DNA from: Clostridium sp. BJN0013
GTDB taxonomy: Bacteria > Bacillota > Clostridia > Clostridiales > Clostridiaceae
Assembly: GCF_040939125.1 (NCBI RefSeq)
Contig: NZ_CP162495.1
Coordinates: forward strand, 2,294,001-2,358,000
Direction: 5' to 3'
DNA: 64,000 bases
Below, piece by piece: positions 47,367 through 57,140 of this stretch; the stretch's first letter is position 1, and each line of letters begins with the position of its first letter. The position numbers and the translations under genes were made by a program. The notes below the pieces were generated by a model. The model searched no databases. It worked only from the letters and a program-made list of their open reading frames with translations, and was not told the DNA's origin.

Positions 47367-48416
47367 TTAAATATTTTTCACTTCCTCCATAAGTGCCTCT
47401 ACTAAATCCTCTTCCTTCACCTTTCTTAATATTTTTCCTTTTTTAAATATAAGACCCTCCCCCATACCTCCAGCTATACCAATATCCGCTTCTTTTGCCT
47501 CTCCCGGTCCATTTACTACACAGCCCATAACAGCTACTTTTATATTTTTATCTATATTAGAAAGTTTCTTTTCTACTTCCTCAGCTATCTTAATCAAATC
47601 AATCTTTGTTCTGCCGCAGGTAGGACAGGATATAAATTCTATTCCTTCTTTTAAATGTCCGCATGCTTTTAATATTTCTCTGCCTACTCTAACTTCTTCT
47701 ACAGGATTTCCCGTAAGAGAAACTCTTATAGTATCTCCTATTCCCTCCATTAAAAGAGTACCTATACCTACACTGGACTTTATAGTACCCCTCCATATAG
47801 TTCCTGCTTCTGTTACTCCAAGATGAAGTGGGTAATTTACTATTTTAGATATTTGTCTATAACTTTCTACCATATCATTTACATTTGAAGATTTTATAGA
47901 TATAACTATGTTATAAAATCCTATATCCTCTAATATCCTAACATGCTCTAAAGCACTTTCTACTAGTGCTTCAGCACACACCCTGCCATACTTATTTAAA
48001 ATATCTTTTTTCAAAGAACCTGAATTGACTCCTATTCTAATTGGAATATTCCTCTCTCCTGCTGATTTTACCACCATCTTTACTCTATCTATGTTCCCAA
48101 TATTTCCTGGATTTATTCTAAGGGCTGAAGCCCCATTTTCTATGGATTTAAGAGCTAATTTATAATCAAAGTGTATATCTGCCACTAGTGGTATAGACAC
48201 TTCTTTTAAGATGGTCTTTAAAGCATCACAAGCATCTACATCTGGCACTGCACACCTTACTATGTCACATCCCGCCTTCTCTAGTTTATGTATTTGTTCT
48301 ATAGTAGCCTTTGTATCCTTTGTATCTGTGTTAGTCATAGACTGCACAGCTATAGGAGCATTGCCTCCTATAACCACCTTTCCTACTTTTATTTTCGTAG
48401 TGTTTGACCTTTTCAC
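47367..48416 (-). CDS. ispG: 4-hydroxy-3-methylbut-2-enyl diphosphate synthase
   Basis: Iron-sulfur enzyme of the MEP isoprenoid pathway (MEcPP to HMBPP), 349 residues. TIM-barrel opening IGGNAPIAVQSMTNTDT; cluster cysteines in SCPTCGRTKIDL and GCVVNGPGEA. Start is GTG after GAAGGTG (5-base spacing). Follows dxr and rseP, so two MEP enzymes share the run. Confidence 0.97.
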   Translation of the reverse strand: MKRSNTTKIKVGKVVIGGNAPIAVQSMTNTDTKDTKATIEQIHKLEKAGCDIVRCAVPDVDACDALKTILKEVSIPLVADIHFDYKLALKSIENGASALRINPGNIGNIDRVKMVVKSAGERNIPIRIGVNSGSLKKDILNKYGRVCAEALVESALEHVRILEDIGFYNIVISIKSSNVNDMVESYRQISKIVNYPLHLGVTEAGTIWRGTIKSSVGIGTLLMEGIGDTIRVSLTGNPVEEVRVGREILKACGHLKEGIEFISCPTCGRTKIDLIKIAEEVEKKLSNIDKNIKVAVMGCVVNGPGEAKEADIGIAGGMGEGLIFKKGKILRKVKEEDLVEALMEEVKNI

Positions 48417-48479
48417 CTTTTCACCTTCTTCAAAATAGTAGATAATTATATTATCAGCATAACAGCCTTGGGATAAAAA

Positions 48480-49490
48480 CTAAAATTTTATAGGATAAAA
48501 TATATCTTTTACAGTTACTAACACCATTAAACCCATAAGGATAGCAAAACCTACATAGTTTATTATTCCTACCTTGTTATCATCTACTTTCCTACCTGTT
48601 ATTATTTCAAATAAAAATAACAGTATATAACCCCCATCTAAAGCGGGAAAGGGTATTATATTAAATATAGCAAGCTGTATGCTTATATAGGCTGAAAAGG
48701 CCAGTAAACTCAATATGCCTGCTTTGGCCGCTGCACCAGAAATTTTTATTATGGTCAAAGGTCCACCTACATCATTCATAGATGCCTTCCCTCTAAATAG
48801 CGTCTTAAAAAAGCTAAATGTCTGTTTTATTAATGATTTAGTTTCTATAAATCCATAGGATATAGATTGGGTTAGAGTAGGATTAGTTACCTGAGTACCT
48901 TCGATTCCTACAATATACCTATTTTCTTTTTCATCCTTTACCGGAATTACATTTACCCGATTTGTCACCCCTTCACGCTCATAACTTATATTAATTGAAT
49001 TTCCACCGGCAGTATATATTTCTGTTACAAAATCTTCCCAGGTTGATATTTTTGAATTATTGGCTTTAGTTATTTTATCTCCAGACTTAATTCCTGCTAT
49101 AGCTGCAGGTTCACCTGGAAGGGTTTTACTTACTACAGGGGATAGGTATCCTCTGGCAGAAGCTATAATAGAAAATAATATTATGCCCAGTATAAAATTC
49201 ATTATAGGTCCTGCTGCTACAATACTAAGTTTTCTAGCAGAACTCTTATTATTAAATGCCTTTGGATCTTCACTTTTTCCTTCATCCCCAAGCATCTTAA
49301 CATAACCTCCAATAGGGAGAAGTTTTATGAGATACTCAGTTTCTTTTCCTTTTATTCCAAAGAGCTTAGGTCCCATGCCTATAGAAAATTCCTCTACTTT
49401 TACTCCATTTAATTTTGCTAATATAAAATGTCCTAATTCATGAATTATAATTAATACACCAAAAGCTATTATAGCTGCTATTATATACAA
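48480..49490 (-). CDS. rseP: Site-2 protease RseP/RasP
   Basis: Intramembrane zinc metalloprotease, 336 residues. HELGH (H17-H21) in the first helix, a PDZ domain (about 105-185, VSKTLPGEPAAIAGIKSGD), and the second metal motif FPALDGGYI in a late helix. It cleaves anti-sigma factors and signal-peptide remnants in the membrane. Position between dxr and ispG is conserved in clostridia. Confidence 0.95.
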   Translation of the reverse strand: MYIIAAIIAFGVLIIIHELGHFILAKLNGVKVEEFSIGMGPKLFGIKGKETEYLIKLLPIGGYVKMLGDEGKSEDPKAFNNKSSARKLSIVAAGPIMNFILGIILFSIIASARGYLSPVVSKTLPGEPAAIAGIKSGDKITKANNSKISTWEDFVTEIYTAGGNSINISYEREGVTNRVNVIPVKDEKENRYIVGIEGTQVTNPTLTQSISYGFIETKSLIKQTFSFFKTLFRGKASMNDVGGPLTIIKISGAAAKAGILSLLAFSAYISIQLAIFNIIPFPALDGGYILLFLFEIITGRKVDDNKVGIINYVGFAILMGLMVLVTVKDIFYPIKF

Positions 49491-49515
49491 ATGGTATTCC
49501 TCCTAATCATATTTC

Positions 49516-50673
49516 TTATTTATTAAATCTATCTTTTACATATTCCTTCACTTTTATTTCTATATTGAGCAAATCTTCTAGAGTGTATTTATTCAAATAT
49601 GTGAATTTATTCATACACTCTTCTAATATATAACTTATATCTAAAAATTTTATTTTGTTAAAAAGGAATAATTCTACTGCTGCTTCATTGGCACAATTTA
49701 ATATAGCCGGCATTGTACCTCCAATTTTTCCTGCCTCATAGGCTAATTTAAGAGGTTTAAAAGTATTTGTGTCAGGTTTTTCAAAACTTAATTTTTTCAT
49801 ATTGTAAAAATCCAACCTATTTACTAAAGCTTTCTTTCTTTCAGCATAATTCAATGCATATTGTATTGGAAGTCTCATATCCGTACTGGCAAGTTGTGCC
49901 ATAACACTCCCATCTTTATATTCTACCATAGAGTGAACTATACTTTCAGGATGAACTACTACTTTTATTTTTTCATAAGGCATATCAAAAAGAAAATGAG
50001 CCTCTATAACTTCCAATCCTTTATTCATAAGAGTAGCAGAATCTATGGTAAGCTTTTTGCCCATTTTCCAACTAGGATGATTTAATGCTTCTTTTACAGT
50101 AACATCTAAAAGCTGTTCTTTAGTCTTTCCTCTAAAGGGTCCCCCGGAAGCAGTAAGATACAGTCTCTCTATATCCTGAAAATCATTTCCTTTAATACAT
50201 TGAAAAATAGCACTATGCTCAGAATCCACAGGAAATATTTTTATTTTATTTTTTTTTGCTAATTTTATAACCAGTTCTCCTCCTACTACCAGTGTTTCCT
50301 TATTAGCTAATGCTATATCTTTACCTGATTCTATGGCCTTTATGGTAGGAACCAGTCCTACCATTCCCACTACAGAAGTAACTACCATGTCAATATCCGG
50401 CAAAGTAGCTATGGTATTTAAACCATCTATTCCAAATAATATTTTGGCATTTACATTTTTATTACTACAATAATCCTTAAATTTTAAATAAGCATTTTTT
50501 TCAGTTAATACTACATAGGAAGGATTAAATTCATTCACTATATCTAAAAGTTTATTTACACTGTCATGTGAAGATACTGCCACAAGCTTAAAGTTTTCCC
50601 TATCCTTTCTCAATATGTCTAAGGTCTGAGTGCCTATAGAACCGGTAACACCAAGTATGGAAATTTTTTTCAT
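49516..50673 (-). CDS. dxr: 1-deoxy-D-xylulose 5-phosphate reductoisomerase
   Basis: Second enzyme of the MEP pathway, NADPH-dependent, 385 residues. Dinucleotide motif GVTGSIGTQT at the N terminus; metal and substrate blocks PVDSEHSAIFQ, TASGGPFRG and HPSWKMGKKLTIDSATLMNK. A good ribosome-binding site precedes the ATG. First gene of the dxr-rseP-ispG-polC run. Confidence 0.97.
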   Translation of the reverse strand: MKKISILGVTGSIGTQTLDILRKDRENFKLVAVSSHDSVNKLLDIVNEFNPSYVVLTEKNAYLKFKDYCSNKNVNAKILFGIDGLNTIATLPDIDMVVTSVVGMVGLVPTIKAIESGKDIALANKETLVVGGELVIKLAKKNKIKIFPVDSEHSAIFQCIKGNDFQDIERLYLTASGGPFRGKTKEQLLDVTVKEALNHPSWKMGKKLTIDSATLMNKGLEVIEAHFLFDMPYEKIKVVVHPESIVHSMVEYKDGSVMAQLASTDMRLPIQYALNYAERKKALVNRLDFYNMKKLSFEKPDTNTFKPLKLAYEAGKIGGTMPAILNCANEAAVELFLFNKIKFLDISYILEECMNKFTYLNKYTLEDLLNIEIKVKEYVKDRFNK

Positions 50674-50849
50674 TGTAACAACTCCTTATTCTAATACAAC
50701 TGCAAATTAAACATAATTTTAATATGATTAACTATACCATATTTATGTTATAAAATAAATAACCTTATTATTTACATATAATTTACAATATTTTATTATA
50801 CTTTTAAAATAAGACTGGGATATTAGCAGAGTGGTAACTTTTGAATATA

Positions 50850-50895
50850 GTCTAAAAACAAAAATGGAGATATTCGATATATACCGAATATCTCC
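50850..50895 (-). terminator. cdsA terminator
   Basis: GGAGATATTCG-N8-CGAATATCTCC (11-bp perfect stem) followed on the minus strand by ATTTTTGTTTTTAG, just after the cdsA stop. The rest of 50674-50849 is AT-rich and holds no gene. Confidence 0.88.
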
Positions 50896-50909
50896 CTAAA
50901 TAGTAAATT

Positions 50910-51716
50910 TTAATATACATAAATAACTGCAACAAACATTAAATAATAATACACTACAACTCCAGAAAAAAGTATGCTGTCAAATCTATCCAAAATACCT
51001 CCATGTCCTGGTATTAGATTACCATAATCTTTTACTTTTGCATATCTTTTTATTGAAGAAGCAGCTAAATCTCCAAATTGGCAAAATACGCCACACAATA
51101 CACCTAATATTATGTAGTGGTATAAAGGCATAGGTACCCCCATAATAATGGCAAAACAGCCGAATAAACTACAAGCTATGGTACTTCCAATCACTCCTCC
51201 AATAGCACCTTCCACAGTTTTTTTAGGACTTACCCTAGGACAAAGCTTTTTTTTCCCAAAAAACTTACCTGTATAATAGGCTGCAGTATCGCAGCACCAC
51301 GCAGATATAACTATGAGCCACACTAGATAATTTCCATATAATCCTTTATTTACCAGAACTATTGTACTAAAGAATAAGGCTATATATAAAAATCCAAATA
51401 AAGTGCTGACTATATCTAAAAAATTATATTCTATATCCATAACCAGAATACACAAAAGCATAAAAATCGATATTATAATAGTAAAAAATAAAAATTTATA
51501 ATTTACTTCTGATCTTAAACTTATATAATAAATTATACATAATAGATATCCTATTATATTTATTGGATTTAAATGTTTAGTTTTTATTACTTTATAAAAT
51601 TCATACATTCCTATAAGAGAAATTATCATAATACCATATTTTAAATAAACGCCTCCTAAAAATAATATAAGAATAAAAGGTATTAATGTAAAAGCTCCTA
51701 AATATCTACTATTCAC
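50910..51716 (-). CDS. cdsA: Phosphatidate cytidylyltransferase
   Basis: Makes CDP-diacylglycerol from phosphatidate and CTP; feeds pgsA, found elsewhere in this window. 268 residues with about eight membrane helices and the CDS signature GNLIPGHGGILDRFDS near the C terminus; also SPKKTVEGAIGG. A GGAGG-type site precedes the ATG. It follows uppS as in most bacteria. Confidence 0.96.
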   Translation of the reverse strand: MNSRYLGAFTLIPFILILFLGGVYLKYGIMIISLIGMYEFYKVIKTKHLNPINIIGYLLCIIYYISLRSEVNYKFLFFTIIISIFMLLCILVMDIEYNFLDIVSTLFGFLYIALFFSTIVLVNKGLYGNYLVWLIVISAWCCDTAAYYTGKFFGKKKLCPRVSPKKTVEGAIGGVIGSTIACSLFGCFAIIMGVPMPLYHYIILGVLCGVFCQFGDLAASSIKRYAKVKDYGNLIPGHGGILDRFDSILFSGVVVYYYLMFVAVIYVY

Positions 51717-51783
51717 TACTTCACCTCCATAATAAAGTATGTAAAAATATTAATAGATGAAAAACTATAAATATATCTATATA

Positions 51784-52548
51784 CTATACAGTTCCAAATC
51801 TCCTATCCCTATTTTGATAATCAAAAATAGCTTTATGAAGGTGCCAAACTTTAAAGTCCGGCCAATTTATATCAGAATACCAAAACTCAGAATATGCACA
51901 CTGCCATAAAAGAAAATTACTTAAACGCTGTTCTCCGCTTGGTCTTATTATTAGATCAGGATCAGGCATATTTTTTGTATACAAATACCTAGATACAGTA
52001 TCTTCAGTTATATTATCTTTACTAATTTTCCCCAGTTCTATATCCTCATACATAAGTTTAAACGCCCTAACTATTTCATCTCTCCCACCATAGTTTAATG
52101 CTAAATTTAAAGTTAATCCAGTATTATTTTTTGTGTTTTTATTAGATGTAATCAATTCTTTTTCACACAAAGGAGGTAATTTATGTATATTGCCTATGTA
52201 ATTTATTATAACATTATTATCATGTAATTCTTTGAATTCTTTCCTCAAATATTCTACAAGAAGATCCATGAGAGAATTCACTTCTTCTTTAGGTCTTTTC
52301 CAATTTTCTGTAGAAAAAGCATATAGAGTTAAATACCTTACTTTCAGATTACTACATTCTTTTACAATTGCCCTTATGGCCTCCACTCCTGCTCTATGTC
52401 CCATAATTCTTGGAAAATTTCTTTTTTTGGCCCATCTTCCATTTCCATCCATTATAATGGCTATATGTTGTGGAATATTATTTAAATCAATATATATCTT
52501 TTCATCTTCATTTTTTTTATTCTTACGAGAATTAAAAAACTTTAACAT
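51784..52548 (-). CDS. uppS: Undecaprenyl diphosphate synthase
   Basis: cis-Prenyltransferase that makes the C55 lipid carrier for wall polymers, 254 residues. Substrate loop HIAIIMDGNGRWAKKR with the catalytic aspartate; GHRAGVEAI; and RPSGEQRLSNFLLWQ. I start at ATG 52548, 8 bases after GGAG. Its product would supply the lipid used by the UbiA-like/GT-C cluster at 17791-20314. Confidence 0.97.
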   Translation of the reverse strand: MLKFFNSRKNKKNEDEKIYIDLNNIPQHIAIIMDGNGRWAKKRNFPRIMGHRAGVEAIRAIVKECSNLKVRYLTLYAFSTENWKRPKEEVNSLMDLLVEYLRKEFKELHDNNVIINYIGNIHKLPPLCEKELITSNKNTKNNTGLTLNLALNYGGRDEIVRAFKLMYEDIELGKISKDNITEDTVSRYLYTKNMPDPDLIIRPSGEQRLSNFLLWQCAYSEFWYSDINWPDFKVWHLHKAIFDYQNRDRRFGTV

Positions 52549-52584
52549 GAATATATCTCCATTCATTAAAATTTATATTTAATA

Positions 52585-52608
52585 AAAACCTGCAAATTGG
52601 CAGGTTTT
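52585..52608 (-). terminator. frr terminator
   Basis: AAAACCTGC-N6-GCAGGTTTT followed on the minus strand by TTATT; it lies between frr and uppS. Confidence 0.85.
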
Positions 52609-52617
52609 AAAATTTAA

Positions 52618-53175
52618 TTATAATGACATAATTTCCTTTTCTTTCTTTTCAAGTATTTCATCTATATTCTTTATAAAACTGTCAGTTTTTTTCTGTATTT
52701 GTTCCTCACCCTTTTTAATTTCATCCTCAGAAATATCACTTTTCTTTTTTAAAGCTTTAAATTTGTCATTACATTCTCTCCTTATTCCTCTTATAGCAAC
52801 TTTTGAATCTTCACCGGTTTTTTTTATGTTCTTAACTATATTTTTTCTTGTTTCCTCTGTAAGTTCAGGTATTATAAGTCTTATTATCTCTCCATCATTT
52901 GATGGATTTATGCCCAAGTCAGATTTCAATATTGCTTTTTCTATGGATTTCAATGCACTTTTATCCCATGGTTGTATAGCTAGTATTCTAGCCTCTGGAA
53001 TAGATATACCTGCCAATTGACTTATAGGAGTCATTGTACCATAATACTCCACTTCTATCTTATCCAATATGGCAGGATTAGCTCTGCCCGCTTTCATAGA
53101 AGCTAGTTCTTTTATTAAAATATCCACAGTCTTATTCATTCTTTCATCTGCCTTACTTAAAATATCCTTAATCAT
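52618..53175 (-). CDS. frr: Ribosome recycling factor
   Basis: 185 residues, the usual size. With EF-G it splits post-termination ribosomes. Conserved: ELASMKAGRANPAILDKIEV and IPELTEETRKNIVK. ATG at 53175 follows AAGGAGG by 7 bases; the longer open frame would run into pyrH and is not used. Confidence 0.97.
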   Translation of the reverse strand: MIKDILSKADERMNKTVDILIKELASMKAGRANPAILDKIEVEYYGTMTPISQLAGISIPEARILAIQPWDKSALKSIEKAILKSDLGINPSNDGEIIRLIIPELTEETRKNIVKNIKKTGEDSKVAIRGIRRECNDKFKALKKKSDISEDEIKKGEEQIQKKTDSFIKNIDEILEKKEKEIMSL

Positions 53176-53194
53176 AAAAAATACCTCCTTATTT

Positions 53195-53941
<747 letters not shown>

Positions 53942-53969
53942 CTACAATAAAAAATATTTTTTGACACCC

Positions 53970-54000
53970 CAAAAAAGAGAACACGCAGTGTCCTCTTTTA
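53970..54000 (-). terminator. tsf terminator
   Basis: On the minus strand AAAAGAGGACAC pairs with GTGTTCTCTTTT (one G-U) around a TGC loop, ending in TTTTTT. It separates tsf from pyrH. Confidence 0.85.
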
Positions 54001-54005
54001 AGTTA

Positions 54006-54926
54006 CTATTTACCCTCTATCTGCTTTCTAACCTCTTCAGCAAAGTCTTCTTCTTTTTTCTCTATACCTTCACCTTTTTCAAATCTTATAAAATTAGATA
54101 TTTTTATAGGTGCTCCCACCTCTTTTGACTTACTTTTTAAGTATTTATCAATAGTTAAATCAGAGTCTTTTACCCATAATTGCTCAATTAAACAATTCTC
54201 TTTATAGTATTTTTGAACTCTTCCCATAATTATTTTTTCAGCAATTTTTTCAGGTTTACCTTCATTTAATGCCTGAACTTTAAATATCTCTTTTTCTTTA
54301 TCTAAAGTAGCACTATCCACTGTATCCTTACTTAAAAACAGTGGATTAGTCGCAGCAACCTGCATAGCTACATCTTTTGCAACTTCTTTTAGAATTTCAT
54401 TTTCCCTTTCACATTCAAGTTTAACAAGAACTCCTATTCTTCCGCCACCATGTATATAACTTTCAATTAAACCCTTTGAAACAGCCAGTCTTTCAAATCT
54501 TCTTACTGCCATATTTTCTCCAAGCTTTGAAATTAAATTTACTAATGTTTCTTTTACAGTTTTACTATCATCTGATATATACTTCTCCTCATTTAATTCT
54601 TCTACTGTAGTGGATTTAGACAAAGAAATCTGTCTTGCTAAATCATCCACAAAATTTACAAAATCCGCATTTACCGCTACAAAATCCGTTTCACAGTTTA
54701 CCTCTACTATAGAAGCAACTTTTCCATCTTCTGAAACATATGTTTTAACTAATCCTTCAGAAGCTATTCTGCCAGATTTTTTAGCTGCAGCTGCCAATCC
54801 TTTTTCTCTTAATATCTCAATAGCCTTTTCTGAATCTCCCCCTGCTTCATTTAAAGCTTTCTTACAGTCCATCATCCCTGCTCCAGTTCTCTCTCTAAGT
54901 TCCTTTACCATCTGTGCAGTTATCAT
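54006..54926 (-). CDS. tsf: Elongation factor Ts
   Basis: Nucleotide exchange factor for EF-Tu, 306 residues. The N-terminal UBA-like domain with [19 protein letters not shown] is followed by the core with [10 protein letters not shown]. The AT-rich region upstream carries a long hairpin between rpsB and tsf. Confidence 0.98.
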   Translation of the reverse strand: MITAQMVKELRERTGAGMMDCKKALNEAGGDSEKAIEILREKGLAAAAKKSGRIASEGLVKTYVSEDGKVASIVEVNCETDFVAVNADFVNFVDDLARQISLSKSTTVEELNEEKYISDDSKTVKETLVNLISKLGENMAVRRFERLAVSKGLIESYIHGGGRIGVLVKLECERENEILKEVAKDVAMQVAATNPLFLSKDTVDSATLDKEKEIFKVQALNEGKPEKIAEKIIMGRVQKYYKENCLIEQLWVKDSDLTIDKYLKSKSKEVGAPIKISNFIRFEKGEGIEKKEEDFAEEVRKQIEGK

Positions 54927-54943
54927 AAATATATCCGTTATGT

Positions 54944-54978
54944 AATGTAAGACTTTTAAAAGTTAAAAATCTTACATT
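54944..54978 (-). promoter_or_regulatory. Long hairpin between rpsB and tsf
   Basis: AATGTAAGACTTTTAA and TTAAAAATCTTACATT form a 16-bp stem with one mismatch and a 3-base loop, 17 bases before the tsf start. It may be an attenuator, or may control access to the tsf start site. The remainder of 54979-55154 shows no gene. Confidence 0.5.
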
Positions 54979-55154
54979 TACTTCCCTGTTCATAGTATTT
55001 TAAAGCTGTGCTTTCTATTGGTCCTGTACTCCCAGGGCTTAAATTCGGATGCATAACACCCTACCTAGTAATTATAAAAATTACCAATAACGGTTTTTCA
55101 ACTCCTCTCCTAACTTGTATTTGACCCTAATATATAAATGCTTCTATAAGTTAA

Positions 55155-55859
55155 CTATTCCTCAGCTAATTGTTCTCCTTGTCTTCCTTCAATTACTGCA
55201 TCTGCTACTTTAGATGTAATTAATTTTACTGCCCTTATTGCATCATCATTGCCAGGTATAACATAATCCACTTCATCTGGATCACAATTTGTATCTACTA
55301 TAGCAACTACTGGTATACCCAAAATTTTAGCTTCTGAAATAGCATTTTTTTCTTTTCTCGGATCAACTACGAACAGTGCACCTACATTTTCTGCATTCAT
55401 AGCTTTGATTCCACCTAAATTTCTCTCTAATTTTTGTTTTTCATTTCTTAATTTTATAACTTCTTTTTTTGAAAGAATCTCGAATGTTCCATTATCTTCC
55501 ATTTTTTCTAATTCTTCCAATTTTCTAATTCTATTCTTTATGGTTAGAAAATTAGTAAGCATACCTCCAAGCCATCTATTGTTTACATAATGCATATTGC
55601 TTCTCTTTGCCTCTTCTCTAATTGCTTCCTGTGCCTGCTTCTTAGTACCTATAAATAATATGTCTTTCCCTTCAGATGCAATTTTCTTTACAAATTCATA
55701 AGCTTCTTCAATTTTTTTTACTGTCTTTTGTAAGTCTATTATATAGATCCCATTTCTTTCAGTAAAAATGTATGAAGCCATTTTAGGGTTCCATCTTCTA
55801 GTTTGATGACCAAAATGAACACCTGATTCTAATAATTGTTTCATTGAAATAATTGACAT
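55155..55859 (-). CDS. rpsB: Ribosomal protein uS2
   Basis: 234-residue 30S protein. Opening [26 protein letters not shown], here the conserved [11 protein letters not shown], then [11 protein letters not shown] and [19 protein letters not shown] precedes the ATG. Own promoter and leader of about 100 bases; followed by tsf. Confidence 0.98.
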   Translation of the reverse strand: MSIISMKQLLESGVHFGHQTRRWNPKMASYIFTERNGIYIIDLQKTVKKIEEAYEFVKKIASEGKDILFIGTKKQAQEAIREEAKRSNMHYVNNRWLGGMLTNFLTIKNRIRKLEELEKMEDNGTFEILSKKEVIKLRNEKQKLERNLGGIKAMNAENVGALFVVDPRKEKNAISEAKILGIPVVAIVDTNCDPDEVDYVIPGNDDAIRAVKLITSKVADAVIEGRQGEQLAEE

Positions 55860-55966
55860 TATATTTCCCTCCTAGGTTTTTCCTCCATTATCTTCATATT
55901 TATAAATCAACCTAATACGGCACCTACTTATAAATTAGATAATGTGTGTATTTTAATACCTTATGT

Positions 55967-55995
55967 AGTATACCATATGGCATACATCTATTCAA
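55967..55995 (-). promoter_or_regulatory. rpsB promoter
   Basis: TTGAAT (55990-55995), 17-base spacer, TATACT (55967-55972) on the minus strand. Confidence 0.65.
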
Positions 55996-56025
55996 TAAAA
56001 ATTACAATATTTAACCACAATAAAA

Positions 56026-56802
56026 TTATTTTATCTTTTTTAATTCATCCATCAATTTATCATTTAATATTTTAATATGAGTTCCCTTCATTCCAAGGGA
56101 TCTGGATTCTATTACTCCTGCACTTTCAAATTTTCTAAGTGCATTAACTATTACGGATCTTGTTATTCCAACCTTATCGGCTATTTTGGATGCCACAAGC
56201 AATCCTTCTTTTCCATCTAATTCATTAAATATATGTTCCACAGCTTCTAATTCAGAATAAGATAAAGTTCCAATTGCCAATTGAACTACAGCTTTTTTTC
56301 TAGCTTCTTCTTCAATTTCATCATTTTTAGACTTTAATATTTCAAGACCTACTATAGTTGCACTATATTCTCCCAATACTAGATCTTCATCTGTAAACTT
56401 TTCTCCAAAACTTGCCAATAATAAAGTACCTAATCTTTCTCTATTTCCTATTATAGGAACTATAGTTGTAATTTTATCATCCAAATCACAAGGAGTTCCA
56501 TCTTCAAAAACACAAATTCCATGATTTGATAAGTTTGCAAGAGTTTCATGAGAATTCAACAATTTATTATTGTACTGTTCTGGAAATCTCATTTCACCTA
56601 TTATGTTATCTTTTACTGTACTACATTCAAAACCATCTGGAAAATTATATCCCAACACTTTTCCTTTTCTGCTTATAATATAGACATTACAGCCTAAAAC
56701 TTCACTCAATATTTTACATATATCATCAAAAACTACCGGTTCTACTCCTGACTTTTGTAATATCTTATTGAGTTTTCTTGTTTTATCTAATAATGTTGAC
56801 AT
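56026..56802 (-). CDS. codY: GTP-sensing transcriptional regulator CodY
   Basis: Global repressor of nutrient-limitation genes that responds to branched-chain amino acids and GTP. 258 residues: N-terminal GAF effector domain (about 1-155), then a winged-helix DNA-binding domain with [21 protein letters not shown], here the helix [24 protein letters not shown] precedes the ATG. Unlike in Bacillus, it is not behind clpQY; it lies between topA and rpsB, as is common in clostridia, and its promoter has a prominent inverted repeat. Confidence 0.97.
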   Translation of the reverse strand: MSTLLDKTRKLNKILQKSGVEPVVFDDICKILSEVLGCNVYIISRKGKVLGYNFPDGFECSTVKDNIIGEMRFPEQYNNKLLNSHETLANLSNHGICVFEDGTPCDLDDKITTIVPIIGNRERLGTLLLASFGEKFTDEDLVLGEYSATIVGLEILKSKNDEIEEEARKKAVVQLAIGTLSYSELEAVEHIFNELDGKEGLLVASKIADKVGITRSVIVNALRKFESAGVIESRSLGMKGTHIKILNDKLMDELKKIK

Positions 56803-56984
56803 TTATATCCTCCTTATTGCCACTAGAATTTATTTAATACACATTAAACACTTAATCAATAAAACCCTACTTAAAAATATTTAAAAAATGGTATCCTTTG
56901 CCAATGCTGATAAAAAGAAATTTTTAATCCATAGTGCTAATAATTTTGACTTTTTAAAATATTTAGAATTATGTTTTATCCATT

Positions 56985-57017
56985 AATTATGATAACATAA
57001 TAATTATCATAATTCAA
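56985..57017 (-). promoter_or_regulatory. codY promoter with overlapping inverted repeat
   Basis: On the minus strand TTGAAT (57012-57017), 17-base spacer, TATCAT (56989-56994). An 11-bp inverted repeat (AATTATGATAA, 8-base gap, TTATCATAATT; 56985-57014) spans both boxes. The centre, TGATAATTATTATGT, matches 12 of 14 defined positions of the Fur-type 7-1-7 box TGATAAT-N-ATTATCA. The rest of 56803-57140 is AT-rich with no gene. Confidence 0.5.
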
Positions 57018-57140
57018 CTATGATTATTGACATATACCGATTAGAAATTTAAAAATCCTAGAAACTATTTAAACATATGCCAAGGCTTTTACATGATTCT
57101 TATTTATATATTATTGAGAAAAATTTAAAAATAAAATATA

